NCBI RefSeq assembly: GCF_024623785.1
Contig: NZ_JANKBZ010000038.1
Location: forward strand, 1 to 64,000
From: Archangium lipolyticum
GTDB lineage: Bacteria > Myxococcota > Myxococcia > Myxococcales > Myxococcaceae
DNA length: 64,000 bases
Direction: 5' to 3'
The translations under genes and the position numbers were made by a program. Numbering within the stretch: position 1 is the first letter of the stretch; each line of letters opens with the position of its first letter. Under the pieces are notes generated by a model. The model worked only from the letters and a program-made list of their open reading frames with translations, ran no database searches and had not been told where the DNA came from. Of the stretch, positions 27,841 to 36,139 are shown in pieces.

Positions 27841-28257
27841 ATGGATGACGCTCGCCGCGCGAGGATTGCCGGGCTGTGCTCCGTGGGAGATGTGTTGGCC
27901 GCACAGAAGGATCTGCCGGCCGCGCTCCTGAAGTTCCGCGAGGCGCTCGCGCTCATTCCGAGACCCGTGGAGTTGCACGACGAGGCGGTCCGGGTGCTGA
28001 CGGCCATCGGGGACGCGTGCTTCCACCTGGGGCTGTTCAGCGAGAGCCGGCACGCGCTGCATGGCGCGATGCGCAGCGCCGGAGGCAGGGGCGTGCCCTT
28101 CCTGCACATGAGGCTGGGCCAGTGCGAGCTGGAGCTCGGCAACCTGGACCGGGCCGCGGACGAGTTCGCGCGAGCCTACGAGGCAGGTGGACGGGAGCTC
28201 GTCGAGGGGATTGCGCCCAAGTACCTCGAGTTCGTGCGGACGCTGAACCTGCCGTAG
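27841..28257 (+). CDS. small tetratricopeptide-repeat protein
   Basis: A 138-residue cytoplasmic protein made of three to four TPR-like helical hairpins: IAGLCSVGDVLAAQKDLPAA, LTAIGDACFHLGLFSESRHA and LGQCELELGNLDRAADEFAR. It has no signal peptide or other domain, so it is probably an adaptor. It follows the ClC gene by 51 bp and may share its transcript. Partner unknown. Confidence 0.75.
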   Translation: MDDARRARIAGLCSVGDVLAAQKDLPAALLKFREALALIPRPVELHDEAVRVLTAIGDACFHLGLFSESRHALHGAMRSAGGRGVPFLHMRLGQCELELGNLDRAADEFARAYEAGGRELVEGIAPKYLEFVRTLNLP

Positions 28258-28267
28258 GGAGCTCGGG

Positions 28268-28657
28268 TCAGACGGTGATCTCGATGCGGTTGCCATCGGG
28301 GTCGAGCACGACGCACTCGTAGTACCCATCCCCCGTCTGGCGCGGACCATCCACCACGGGATGGCCCTCGCGGAGGAAGCGCTCGGCCATGGAGTCCACG
28401 GCCTCGCGAGAGCCCAGGGAGATGGCCAGGTGCGCGTAGCCGGTGGGCGGGGCATCGGCGTTGCCGTTGGAGGGCACGAGCTGGGGCTTCACCATGATCT
28501 CCAGACGCGCACCCGAGGCGAAGCTCAGGAAGTACGACGTGAACTGCTTGCGTTCGTTGACGTACCGGGGCCCCGCGCTGGCCTGGAAGTACGTCTCGTA
28601 GAAAGAGCGGAGCCGCTCGATGTCCTTCGTCCAGATGGCCACGTGCTCGATGCGCAT
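28268..28657 (-). CDS. VOC family (glyoxalase/bleomycin-resistance fold) protein
   Basis: A 129-residue single-domain protein from ATG 28657. It has the two beta-alpha-beta-beta-beta repeats of the vicinal oxygen chelate fold: RIEHVAIWTKDIERLRSFYE at the N-terminus with a metal-ligand His, and YAHLAISLG plus VVLDPDGNRIEITV in the second half with the terminal Glu ligand. It may be a lyase, isomerase or dioxygenase acting on a small molecule. It is convergent with the TPR gene and divergent from the toxin operon. Confidence 0.88.
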   Translation of the reverse strand: MRIEHVAIWTKDIERLRSFYETYFQASAGPRYVNERKQFTSYFLSFASGARLEIMVKPQLVPSNGNADAPPTGYAHLAISLGSREAVDSMAERFLREGHPVVDGPRQTGDGYYECVVLDPDGNRIEITV

Positions 28658-28763
28658 GGGCACAGTTTCGTCCACGTGCGCGGGTGGACGGAAGGATTCT
28701 CGCGCTGTCCAATGTGGCGCGGAGGTGCACGCCGTCACCCGGCGAGAACAGGAGGAGCAGAAC

Positions 28764-29435
28764 ATGAGAGCCGTGTCGAAGCGCTGGCTGGCGCTGCTGT
28801 GCACGCTACTGACCGCGTGCGCGACCACGAATCCCTCCACCCGCGATGTGGACGAGACACCGCAGGTGGTGTCCTCGTGGGAAGAAGGCTGCGAGGACGC
28901 GCGGACTGTCGTCCTGCTGTGCCGCGAGGACTCGGACGAGTGCGGCTTCTTCCTCTGCCGCGACGTGGCTCCCCGTGAGGTGCTCCTGGCCTACCGCGGA
29001 GGCGGTCCCATCTACATCCCGGGTGCCTCACCCACCCCGCGCCGCTGGTGGGGCCCCTTGGGTCCGCGAGGCACCCAGCCCGTCCTCACCTTCCGCTTCA
29101 ACCACCACTTCGACCCCAAACCTCCCACTCCCTCTCTTCCTCCGGGCCGCTGGGTCCGCCACCATCTGCTTCCTCAAGCCTCGGACCTCAGGGAGTGGTT
29201 CCTCGGGCAAGGCGTGAAGGACATCCACCAATTCACCATGCTCATCCCCGAGCACATCCACCTCCGCATCCATGGAGGTGGACGGAGTGGCGGGCTGTGG
29301 AACGCGGCTTGGAGACAGTTCAAGGAACAAAACCCTGATGCGACACCGGCACAAATCTATCGCCATGCGGGAGAATTGATTTTCCGCTTCGACCTGACCG
29401 GGCCCATCGTGCCGTACTACCGCGGGAGGAGATGA
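28764..29435 (+). CDS. SitA6-type polymorphic toxin lipoprotein
   Basis: A 223-residue outer-membrane lipoprotein of the TIGR02269 family, whose members include the SitA6 toxins exchanged between myxobacteria by TraAB-dependent outer membrane exchange. The start has GGAGGAG upstream. The lipobox is LLTAC (Cys19). A Cys-rich section follows (CEDARTVVLLCREDSDECGF) and then the toxin end, with HHLLPQASDLREWF, HIHLRIHGGG and LWNAAWRQF, a His-rich pattern like HNH/GHH-type nucleases. It is followed after four bases by its double-CXXCG immunity gene, which confirms the class. Codon use is visibly less GC-rich than in flanking genes, as expected of an exchanged cassette. Confidence 0.85.
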   Translation: MRAVSKRWLALLCTLLTACATTNPSTRDVDETPQVVSSWEEGCEDARTVVLLCREDSDECGFFLCRDVAPREVLLAYRGGGPIYIPGASPTPRRWWGPLGPRGTQPVLTFRFNHHFDPKPPTPSLPPGRWVRHHLLPQASDLREWFLGQGVKDIHQFTMLIPEHIHLRIHGGGRSGGLWNAAWRQFKEQNPDATPAQIYRHAGELIFRFDLTGPIVPYYRGRR

Positions 29436-29439
29436 CAGG

Positions 29440-30156
29440 ATGACGAGGTTCTACTGGCTCCAATCGCCCACGGCGTCACGCTATACGGGAGAGCTCCAAG
29501 CCACTCACAAGTGGCGACTCCCTGGCGTCAGTTGCCCGGAGTGCGGAGCAACCTGGGCCGGGAGCGCCACCTCTTTCCCGAACGCGGACCTGTCCTCGCT
29601 CCCAGATGAGCGGGAGTTCAAGGTGCCTCGACCGGAGCCCTTCGACGAGTTCGTGCGGTTGCGCGAGTTGGTGCGGCCACTCGTCCCTTCCGGAGCGCAA
29701 CTCCTTCCAGGAGCCAAATTCGGCCCCCTGGTGGGCACGGCCACCGGTACATTCAGCCCCATCTTCTTCTACTTCGTCGAGTCGCCATTGATGCATCGCG
29801 AAGCGCTGGAGAAGCTTCGAGCCGAGGGCGTGCGCGGGTTGAAGGGGTTTCCCACCGAGCTGCGCTTTCGCCAGAAGAAACACCCCGAGTTGGTGGAGCT
29901 GGAAGTCCTGCCTCATGGCAGGCTGCACATCGACTGCCTGCCCCCGGACCGCCCCCCAAAGTGTCCGAAGTGTGGCCGCAATGGGTTCAAACGTCCGGAG
30001 GAGCTCATCCTCGACGCCTCCTCGCTCCCCGTGGACCTCGACCTGTTCCGGCTGTCCGACTTCGAGACGACCTTCATCTGCACCGAGCGCTTCGTGGATG
30101 CCGTGCGGCGCCTGGAGCTGCATGAGGCCGCCTTCCGCGAGCTGCCCCTCCGCTGA
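29440..30156 (+). CDS. SitI6-type double-CXXCG immunity protein, copy 1
   Basis: A 238-residue cytoplasmic protein of the myxobacterial double-CXXCG family (TIGR02264), with CPECG near residue 33 and CPKCG near residue 177, presumably zinc-binding. Members protect against the SitA6 toxin encoded directly upstream (four bases away). The N-terminal 95 residues differ from copy 2 at many positions, while the last 140 are nearly identical. The difference suggests that the N-terminal half carries toxin specificity; this is inference. Start ATG 29440 with GGAGGAG overlapping the toxin stop codon. Confidence 0.88.
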   Translation: MTRFYWLQSPTASRYTGELQATHKWRLPGVSCPECGATWAGSATSFPNADLSSLPDEREFKVPRPEPFDEFVRLRELVRPLVPSGAQLLPGAKFGPLVGTATGTFSPIFFYFVESPLMHREALEKLRAEGVRGLKGFPTELRFRQKKHPELVELEVLPHGRLHIDCLPPDRPPKCPKCGRNGFKRPEELILDASSLPVDLDLFRLSDFETTFICTERFVDAVRRLELHEAAFRELPLR

Positions 30157-30180
30157 GCTACCGCGGGAGGAGATGACGGG

Positions 30181-30903
30181 ATGACGAAGTTCTACTGGCT
30201 CCACGAGCCCAAGGAGTGGCGCTGCACGGGCGACCTCAGCAAGGCCCGTCATAAATGGGGAGGACTCCCCGGACTCCACTGTCCTGAATGCGGAGCCACC
30301 TGGGCCGGGAGTGCCACTGCCTATCCGAGCGTGGATCTGTCCTCTCTTCCCCAACGAACGGCGTTCGAGGCCGCCCGACCCGAACCCTTCGGCGAGTTCG
30401 TGCGGTTGCGCGAGTTGGTGCGGCCATTCGCCCCACCCGGCGCTCAACTCCTTCCGGGTGTGGAGTTCGGACCCCTGGTGGGCACGGCCACCGGCACCTT
30501 CAGCCCCATCTTCTTCTACTTCGTCCAGATGCCCGTGATGCATCGTGAGGCCTTGGAGAAGCTTCGAGCCGAGGGCGTGCGCGGGTTGAGGGGGTTTCCC
30601 ACCGAGCTGCGCTTTCGCCAGAAGAAACACCCTGAGCTGGTGGAGCTGGAAGTCCTGCCTCATGGCAGGCTGCACATCGACTGCCTGCCCCCGGACCGCC
30701 CCCCAAAGTGTCCGAAGTGTGGCCGCAATGGGTTCAAACGTCCGAAGGAGCTCATCCTCGACGCCTCCTCGCTCCCCGTGGACCTCGATCTGTTCCGGCT
30801 GTCCGACTTCGAAACGACCTTCATCTGCACCGAACGCTTCGTGGACGCCGTGCGGCGTCTGGAGCTGCATGAGGCCGCCTTCCGCGAGCTGCCTCTGCGC
30901 TGA
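30181..30903 (+). CDS. SitI6-type double-CXXCG immunity protein, copy 2
   Basis: A 240-residue paralogue of the preceding gene with CPECG near residue 35 and CPKCG near 179. It keeps the same upstream 20-base context as copy 1, including the ribosome-binding site that originally belonged to the end of the toxin gene. No second toxin gene separates the copies. It may be an orphan immunity gene acquired against a different SitA6 variant, or a divergent duplicate. Expression should be from the toxin promoter. Confidence 0.88.
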   Translation: MTKFYWLHEPKEWRCTGDLSKARHKWGGLPGLHCPECGATWAGSATAYPSVDLSSLPQRTAFEAARPEPFGEFVRLRELVRPFAPPGAQLLPGVEFGPLVGTATGTFSPIFFYFVQMPVMHREALEKLRAEGVRGLRGFPTELRFRQKKHPELVELEVLPHGRLHIDCLPPDRPPKCPKCGRNGFKRPKELILDASSLPVDLDLFRLSDFETTFICTERFVDAVRRLELHEAAFRELPLR

Positions 30904-30920
30904 ACCCGAGTGCTCCCGAT

Positions 30921-30954
30921 ACCCTCACCCCGGCCCTCTCCCAGAGGGAGAGGG
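30921..30954 (+). repeat. dispersed hairpin repeat, copy 1
   Basis: A 33-base element with a CCCTCACCCC start and a CCCTCTCCC-AGA-GGGAGAGGG hairpin. A second copy differing by one base lies at 37021-37053. It sits between the second immunity gene and a small lipoprotein gene. It resembles the REP-like hairpin repeats found in many GC-rich genomes and may also terminate the toxin/immunity transcript. Confidence 0.7.
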
Positions 30955-31044
30955 AGAGAGGGTGTGTACACCAGGGAACGGCGCCTCGGGGCGATGCGCG
31001 AACCACCCTCCGTGCACAAGGTGCCTCCCTCTCGGAGGGTCGTG

Positions 31045-31431
31045 ATGATGCGACGGATTGTCGTTTCGTGTACGGGGGCCCTCGCCCTCTGGTTGTCCGG
31101 CTGTGCCAACTGCGAACAAATCCAGGCGACCGCCGGAACCCTCGTCACCCAATATGCCCGCTGCCGCCCCGGCGATTCCTGTCAGACCGTCGACCTGTTG
31201 GCCCTCGTCGGCGGGCAGAGCTGTCTGGGCGCCTTCCAGTGCTTCGGCGCTCTCAACTCGAACGCCAATCTCTCCCAGTTCCAACAGCACGCACGCCTGC
31301 TGTCCCAGAGAGCCTCCGTCGTCTGTCTGCCCGGCGAGTGCGTCACCGCCGCCTGTCTGGACCCCAGGGAGCTCGAGCCCGTCTGCGATACGCAGCTCGG
31401 TCAGTGCGTCCTCGCCCCGCGCGCGCCATAG
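31045..31431 (+). CDS. small cysteine-rich lipoprotein, unknown function
   Basis: A 128-residue lipoprotein from ATG 31045, with GGAGGG just upstream. Signal sequence and lipobox are VVSCTGALALWLSGC. The mature part is rich in cysteine (about nine), including ANCEQIQATAG, CRPGDSCQTV, CLGAFQCFGAL and VCLPGECVTAACLDP, implying several disulfides outside the inner membrane. I do not recognise a family. It lies downstream of the toxin/immunity cassette, separated by the hairpin repeat. Confidence 0.75.
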   Translation: MMRRIVVSCTGALALWLSGCANCEQIQATAGTLVTQYARCRPGDSCQTVDLLALVGGQSCLGAFQCFGALNSNANLSQFQQHARLLSQRASVVCLPGECVTAACLDPRELEPVCDTQLGQCVLAPRAP

Positions 31432-31436
31432 TGCGA

Positions 31437-31476
31437 GTGCGGCCTGAAGCGCGCTCCCTCACGCTCCAGGCCGCAC
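31437..31476. terminator. bidirectional terminator-like hairpin
   Basis: GTGCGGCCTG (31437-31446) pairs perfectly with CAGGCCGCAC (31467-31476), with inner AGCG/CGCT pairs. It lies between convergent genes (stops at 31431 and 31483). There is no clear T-run, as is usual in very GC-rich genomes. Confidence 0.6.
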
Positions 31477-31482
31477 GGCCGC

Positions 31483-32289
31483 TCACGCCCTCTTGAGCCG
31501 GAACGTCACCCTGTAATGGGAGTCGTCTCCCTTGAAGGAAAGCTCCAGGGGCGTGCCGCCGAAGTGGAACGCGTGCGCCACGTCGAGCGCGCCCAGGCGC
31601 AGTTCCTTTACCGAGTCGATCAGGTCGTCACGATCCGGGAACCCGGCCTTCACCGCCGTCTGGATGGCGCCCTCCATCCCATTGCGCAGTCTCCTCACGA
31701 ACTCCTGTCGATTGCCGACACTGGGCAGGTTCACCGCGAGAACGGCGCCCATCGTCACCTCCACGAGCGTCCTGACGCTCGCCGCCGACGCGAAGTCATT
31801 CTCCACCAGCGCCACCAGCAGGATGATGTCCTCGGGCTTGGGAATCGGCCTCGGCACTCCGTCGATTCCCCAGAGCACGTTCGCCGGGGCCTTGTGGCTC
31901 TCGCCCGCGTCGACTTCCGACAGCGGCCCCACCAGCACCACCTTCGGCCTCGGCAGGGTGGGATTGGTCAGACTCGGCAGGTTGAGCACATACACCAGGA
32001 CGTACGGCTCGTCGCTCTCGAACGGCCCTGGATCGTTCGCATCGCTGCTCGAGAGGCTCTCGACGGACAGCACCATGGGCACGGGCGACGCGTTCTTGAT
32101 CAGGCACGCGTTCAGCTTCTTCGTCTCCTGGGTGATTTGCCTGGTCAGCTCCTTGAACTCAGGATCGTGTACGGGCGGCTTGTGCACAGGGCCACCCTCA
32201 TCCGCATCATGGATGTCCCGGATCAGATCGCTCTTCTCCCTCTCGAGCGCACGGATCTTGTCGATGATGGATTGGCACGGATTGGCCAT
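31483..32289 (-). CDS. conserved hypothetical cytoplasmic protein
   Basis: Not recognised. A 268-residue protein from ATG 32289, which has AGGAG seven bases upstream; the frame extends to 32397 without a better start. It begins with a charged coiled-coil-like segment (residues 1-60), then a mixed alpha/beta body with a beta-type end (SHYRVTFRLKR). There is no signal peptide or membrane segment. It is convergent with the small lipoprotein and divergent from the next gene. Base composition is a little less GC-rich than the core genes, in line with the accessory surroundings. Confidence 0.7.
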   Translation of the reverse strand: MANPCQSIIDKIRALEREKSDLIRDIHDADEGGPVHKPPVHDPEFKELTRQITQETKKLNACLIKNASPVPMVLSVESLSSSDANDPGPFESDEPYVLVYVLNLPSLTNPTLPRPKVVLVGPLSEVDAGESHKAPANVLWGIDGVPRPIPKPEDIILLVALVENDFASAASVRTLVEVTMGAVLAVNLPSVGNRQEFVRRLRNGMEGAIQTAVKAGFPDRDDLIDSVKELRLGALDVAHAFHFGGTPLELSFKGDDSHYRVTFRLKRA

Positions 32290-32450
32290 GGAATCGCTCC
32301 TTGTCGTGGTGGGGGGAGTCCCCGCTTCCACCCGGTAGACACCCCGTCCCGCCAACGTCACGGCAGCCCGCGCCTTCCTCCCAGAAACGAAACTCATCGT
32401 GAGCCCAGGCGCGGCTCATGCGTGCACCCGAGGCGGGTTACGCTCCGCGC

Positions 32451-34286
32451 ATGATGCGTTGGCTCTGGCTCCTCTCCCTCCTCGTTGGCATGGGCTCCGC
32501 GCACGCCGCCGCGCCGCGCTGGGAGGACATTCCACTCCCCGCCTCCGGGCAGGCGCTGGTGGATACCACCGGCACCCTGAAGCCGGACACGTTCGAGGCG
32601 GTGAACCAGCTGGCGGCCGGCCTCTCCGAGCAAGGACATGGCCGGCTGGTCGTCGTCGTCATCCCCAGCTACCCGGACGACCTGCGCTACCTCGCCAATG
32701 AGCTCTACGACTCCTGGCGCGTCGCGGGCGAGAAGGAGGATGGAGCCGTGCTCGTCATCGCACTCGAGCACCTCTCCGCGGGCGTCAGCCCGGGTTGGAA
32801 CCTGGGCTCCTGGGATGACTTCGACGCGGTCCGGAACTCGGCCGAGAAGGCCATGCGGGCCGAGACGGAGCCCGACCGCGCCGTGCGCGCCGCGACCCGG
32901 GTCTTCTCCCAGTGGATGGCCCGCGCCTACACCCCCCCGAAACAGGACCCCGGGCCCTTCGCGGCCTTTCACCGGCCCCACGCGCTCGTGGCCGATCCCG
33001 ATCAGCTCCTCACCCCGGAGCTCACGCGCACGGCGAGGGATTGGCAGCAGTTCGACACCTATCTGACGCTCGTGGTGTACGACCGCGTCAGACACCCCGT
33101 GGAGACACGCGCGCTCGCCGAGCATGTGCGTACCGCGTGGAGCGTTTCGGGCTGGCTGGTGGTCCTCTCCATCCACCCCGCGGATGCATGGGTGATTCCC
33201 AACGAGGACTTCGGCGAACACGGCGGCTACTGGCGCGGACTCCCGCAGGTGACCGGGGCGTGGAAGCAGGCCATGGAGCGGCTCGGCGATGAACCGTCCG
33301 GTTCCTCGACGGCCGAGGCGTGGAACAAGGCGCTCGAGGAGACACGGTGGCTCGCCAGCTACCCCAGCCCCTCCTGGGAGGATGAGCACAAGGTCGGGAC
33401 CTCATCCCTCCCCTGGAAGGTGGACGTGGGCGCCTTCGCGCTCGCGGTGGTTCTCTTCCTGGTGGCCCGGACGTGGATCTTCCGGCTCCGGGAGGGCAAG
33501 GGCCCGCGCAGCATCCCGGCCTTCGTGCTGAGCGGGTTGCTGTACACCACGCTCTACGGCTGCGCCCTCGGATGGGTGCTGGAGCAGAGCCTGCTGCTCG
33601 GCGTCTTCTCCACCTTCTTCTCCTTCCCCCTGGTGTTCATGGGGGTGCGGCGGCTCGCGGCCTACTTCGGCTTCGACCCGTTCTATTACCTGGGATCCGG
33701 GTGCGCGTTCGCGGCGCTGGGCCTGTTCTTCACCCTGGTCGCCTTCTCCTCCGAGCTCTTCCTGGTGGGCCCGGTGGTGCGGACCGTCGAGTTGCACGAG
33801 CTGCCTCGGGTCACCGGAGGGGCCTTCCACCTGCGGGGAGCGACCCTGCGAAGAGACTTCTCCGCCAACCAGCGCCTGTCGCGGCAAGGCAGCACCGTGG
33901 ACTCCGCGAAGCTCGCGCCGCTCGTCCCCGAAGGCTGGACGCCCGAGCAGCCCGTGCCCGCATGGCTGCTCTGCCGCGACGACGATTCCTTCCAGGAGGA
34001 GTGCCGCTGGGGCGAGCCGCTCGAGGACGTCGTCGTGCCCTCGTCACTGGGCGTCGCGAACACGATCCGCCTCATCGAGGGAGCCGAGCTCGTCACCGCC
34101 CTTCGCAGCGCACCAGGCGCGAGATTGTTGTCACGCAGCGACGATGCAGGAGCCTCCGTCTTCCGGGTGGTGCGGCGAGCCGTGCTCCTGCCCCTCTTCT
34201 TCATGGGCGTCTTCGTGTTCTTCGCGGTCCTCGGACACCGCTGGGACGAGGCCAGGGCCCCATTCAGGTCTGATAGATTTGGATGA
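32451..34286 (+). CDS. membrane protein with N-terminal TPM (YgcG-like) domain
   Basis: A 611-residue protein from ATG 32451. A signal peptide (WLWLLSLLVGMGSAHAA) is followed by a TPM-fold domain at about 30-165 (LVDTTGTLKPDTFEAVNQLA then LVVVVIPSYPDDL and EDGAVLVIALEH), a second related segment around 185-280, then four to five membrane helices between about 325 and 450 and a further extracytoplasmic domain before a last helix. TPM proteins in bacteria are linked to membrane repair or photosystem turnover. Here the function is unknown. Its last 23 bases overlap the convergent VOC gene. Confidence 0.75.
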   Translation: MMRWLWLLSLLVGMGSAHAAAPRWEDIPLPASGQALVDTTGTLKPDTFEAVNQLAAGLSEQGHGRLVVVVIPSYPDDLRYLANELYDSWRVAGEKEDGAVLVIALEHLSAGVSPGWNLGSWDDFDAVRNSAEKAMRAETEPDRAVRAATRVFSQWMARAYTPPKQDPGPFAAFHRPHALVADPDQLLTPELTRTARDWQQFDTYLTLVVYDRVRHPVETRALAEHVRTAWSVSGWLVVLSIHPADAWVIPNEDFGEHGGYWRGLPQVTGAWKQAMERLGDEPSGSSTAEAWNKALEETRWLASYPSPSWEDEHKVGTSSLPWKVDVGAFALAVVLFLVARTWIFRLREGKGPRSIPAFVLSGLLYTTLYGCALGWVLEQSLLLGVFSTFFSFPLVFMGVRRLAAYFGFDPFYYLGSGCAFAALGLFFTLVAFSSELFLVGPVVRTVELHELPRVTGGAFHLRGATLRRDFSANQRLSRQGSTVDSAKLAPLVPEGWTPEQPVPAWLLCRDDDSFQEECRWGEPLEDVVVPSSLGVANTIRLIEGAELVTALRSAPGARLLSRSDDAGASVFRVVRRAVLLPLFFMGVFVFFAVLGHRWDEARAPFRSDRFG

Positions 34287-34647
34287 GGTTGCCGCACGTA
34301 TCGTCGAGGACGGCGATGGTGACCTCTCCCACCTTCCTGGGCTCCGACTTGAACACCACGCCCAGCGCCTTCAGCCTCTCGTACTCCTTCTGGACATCGT
34401 CGACCGCGAACGCCGTCAACGGTATCCCCTGCTCATGAAGGGCTTTCTGGTAGGTCTTCGCCGCCGGATTCGCGTTCGGCTCGAGGACCAACTCGATATC
34501 CCCTGGCCCCTCGGGTGAGACGACCGTCAGCCATTTGAACGCCCCCAACGGGATGTCGTGCTTCTTCACGAAGCCCAGAACCCGTGTGTAGAAGTCGAGC
34601 GCCTTTTGCTGGTCATCGACCATGATGCTCGTCAGCTTGATCTTCAT
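34264..34647 (-). CDS. VOC family protein
   Basis: A 127-residue single-domain vicinal oxygen chelate protein from ATG 34647, with GGAGG eight bases upstream. The two half-motifs are KLTSIMVDDQQKALDFYTRV and IPLTAFAVDDVQKEYERLKA, ending in VLDDTCGNLIQIYQT where the Asn/Gly-containing loop replaces the usual metal-binding Glu. It resembles the PhnB/glyoxalase-like extradiol group. Function unknown. Overlaps the convergent TPM gene by 23 bases. Confidence 0.88.
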   Translation of the reverse strand: MKIKLTSIMVDDQQKALDFYTRVLGFVKKHDIPLGAFKWLTVVSPEGPGDIELVLEPNANPAAKTYQKALHEQGIPLTAFAVDDVQKEYERLKALGVVFKSEPRKVGEVTIAVLDDTCGNLIQIYQT

Positions 34648-34799
34648 GACGGCCTCCGTGTCCGCTGTCGTTTTCGGGGCGCGACGCTGACAGCCGTCCC
34701 CCGGGATGTCCAGTCGAAGTGCATGTCCACGTCGAGCCGGAAAGCGGATTGAGCGAGCACCCCCAGAAGCATCCGCAGGACACGAGAACGCCCACCGGG

Positions 34800-35016
34800 T
34801 GCATGAGGCGGCTCCGCCTGCGCTGGGAGCGGAACCGCGCGAGCCTCGATGAGGAAACCACGCCCAAGAAGAAGCTCTGCTTCCAGGACAAGCACAACGC
34901 GCATCTGGCGTGCCGAAGTGTTCTTCCAGCACGCCGTCATGAATCTGCTCGAATGTGAGGAACTGATGGGCGCGCTGGAACGGACCTACGCCACTCCTGA
35001 GCCACAGTCCCACTGA
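34800..35016 (+). pseudogene. possible decayed reading frame in a 390-base gene-free stretch
   Basis: The gap 34648-35038 holds no intact gene. On the plus strand two short pieces look coding: one frame from about 34800 to 34915 (containing WERNRASLDEETTPKKKLCF) and, one frame shift later, a piece ending at the stop 35014-35016 (containing FFQHAVMNLLECEELMGALE). They could be the frameshifted 3' end of one old gene. I do not recognise a family, and coincidence is possible. Confidence 0.25.
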
Positions 35017-35038
35017 GTCCTCGGAGCAGGTCGAGGGC

Positions 35039-35983
35039 TCAAGGGAACGTCACGCCGTCGAGGAACTCGACCCTGGCGCCGCCTTCCTGGCTCCACAGTT
35101 TCAGGGTGAATGTGCCGCGCGCCTCGTTCTCCGCCGCCTCCACCTCCACGACGACGCGCCGACTCGCTCTCGCGGGGATGGGCTCCCTCGGCCAGATGCC
35201 GAAGGTCTTCAACTCCACGAGCCCAAGCCCCACCAGCACCACACCAACGGGTGTCCAGGCTCGCGTCCCCGTGTTCTTCACCTCCATCTCCACGGCCAGC
35301 CGCACCAGCTTCTGCCCGTCCTCCGTGCGCTCGGTGTCGGAGCGATAGCTGCGAGCCGACATGAGTTGGAGCGTGTTGCCCGGACGCGCGGTGACGTCTC
35401 TCTTGATGTCCTTGGAAGCGATGCCTCCTGCTCCCATGAGATTGTGAACGATAAGACCCGTGAGCCCTACCTGCCCGGCGCACTCAGCCTCAACACGCGC
35501 CTTCTCCTCCCGGCATTGCCTCGCTTCGGCCCGCGCCTGTTGCTCACCCTGCCGGTAGGACGCGAGCGTGCGCGGCTGGCGCGTCACCTCCACCAGTCGT
35601 TCGGCCTGGAAAGGATGGACCACCAGTTCGAAGGTAGCGCTCGCGGGCGCCGCGCCGTCCTGGAAGTAGACCGTCACCAGCACACGTTCCCCATCGGACA
35701 ATGCATTCGAGGGGATGAGGGTCAGGGACGCCGTTCCTCCATCCACCACTCGGAAACGTTCCGGCCCGGCCAGTTCCACGCGCGCCAGAGGCGAGTCGAA
35801 GATCAGGGTGGTGGACCCCCCCGGATGAATGCATACCTCCCCCTGCTTGTTGGGGGCATCCGCCGTCAGCGCGAGGTGGCGCGTGCCCGTCTCGCAGACG
35901 GGGAGTAAGGGCCGTGCCGCAGCGTCGATGGGCGCGGCGAGCAGGGTCCATCCCATGAGGGCGGCGGAGGAGAGGGCGAACAT
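35039..35983 (-). CDS. DUF2381 (TIGR02268) family secreted protein
   Basis: A 314-residue protein with a signal peptide (MFALSSAALMGWTLLAAPIDA) and start ATG 35983 with GGAGG upstream. The body matches the myxobacterial DUF2381 family: GEVCIHPGGSTTLIFDSPLA in the first half, a coiled-coil segment rich in Glu/Arg/Ala at about 160-185, and a beta-rich C-terminus ending WSQEGGARVEFLDGVTFP. In this group such genes commonly lie next to Ser/Thr kinase genes. Here the upstream neighbour is a kinase-tail-like fragment. Function unknown. Confidence 0.85.
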   Translation of the reverse strand: MFALSSAALMGWTLLAAPIDAAARPLLPVCETGTRHLALTADAPNKQGEVCIHPGGSTTLIFDSPLARVELAGPERFRVVDGGTASLTLIPSNALSDGERVLVTVYFQDGAAPASATFELVVHPFQAERLVEVTRQPRTLASYRQGEQQARAEARQCREEKARVEAECAGQVGLTGLIVHNLMGAGGIASKDIKRDVTARPGNTLQLMSARSYRSDTERTEDGQKLVRLAVEMEVKNTGTRAWTPVGVVLVGLGLVELKTFGIWPREPIPARASRRVVVEVEAAENEARGTFTLKLWSQEGGARVEFLDGVTFP

Positions 35984-36139
35984 GGGGCGGAGACCTCCAA
36001 AGCGAGCGGACGAGACCGGAGAAGTCGGCCTCTACCACACTTCCCACCCGGTCATGTATGGGGTGCACTTGTCGCTCGGTGCGCTCCGCGCGTAGGCGCG
36101 CAGCCAGAGGAGGGGGACCTTCCGGTCGCGCAGCGCACG

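Larger units (their letters stand above)
29417..30903 (+). repeat. tandem duplication of the immunity gene (741-bp unit)
   Basis: The junction sequence CTACCGCGGGAGGAGATGAC, which is the 3' end of the toxin gene, occurs at 29417 and again at 30158, just after the first immunity gene. Both are followed by the same ATG context, and the unit length is 741 bp. The 3' 430 bp of each unit are almost identical, while the 5' 300 bp have diverged. Confidence 0.85.

Noticed and set aside
26347-28455. Upstream extension of the lipase-like frame to 1120 codons
   Set aside because: The extra 700 codons are antisense to the ClC channel and TPR genes and have shadow-type composition. The ATG at 26346 has a good ribosome-binding site and precedes the first conserved motif.
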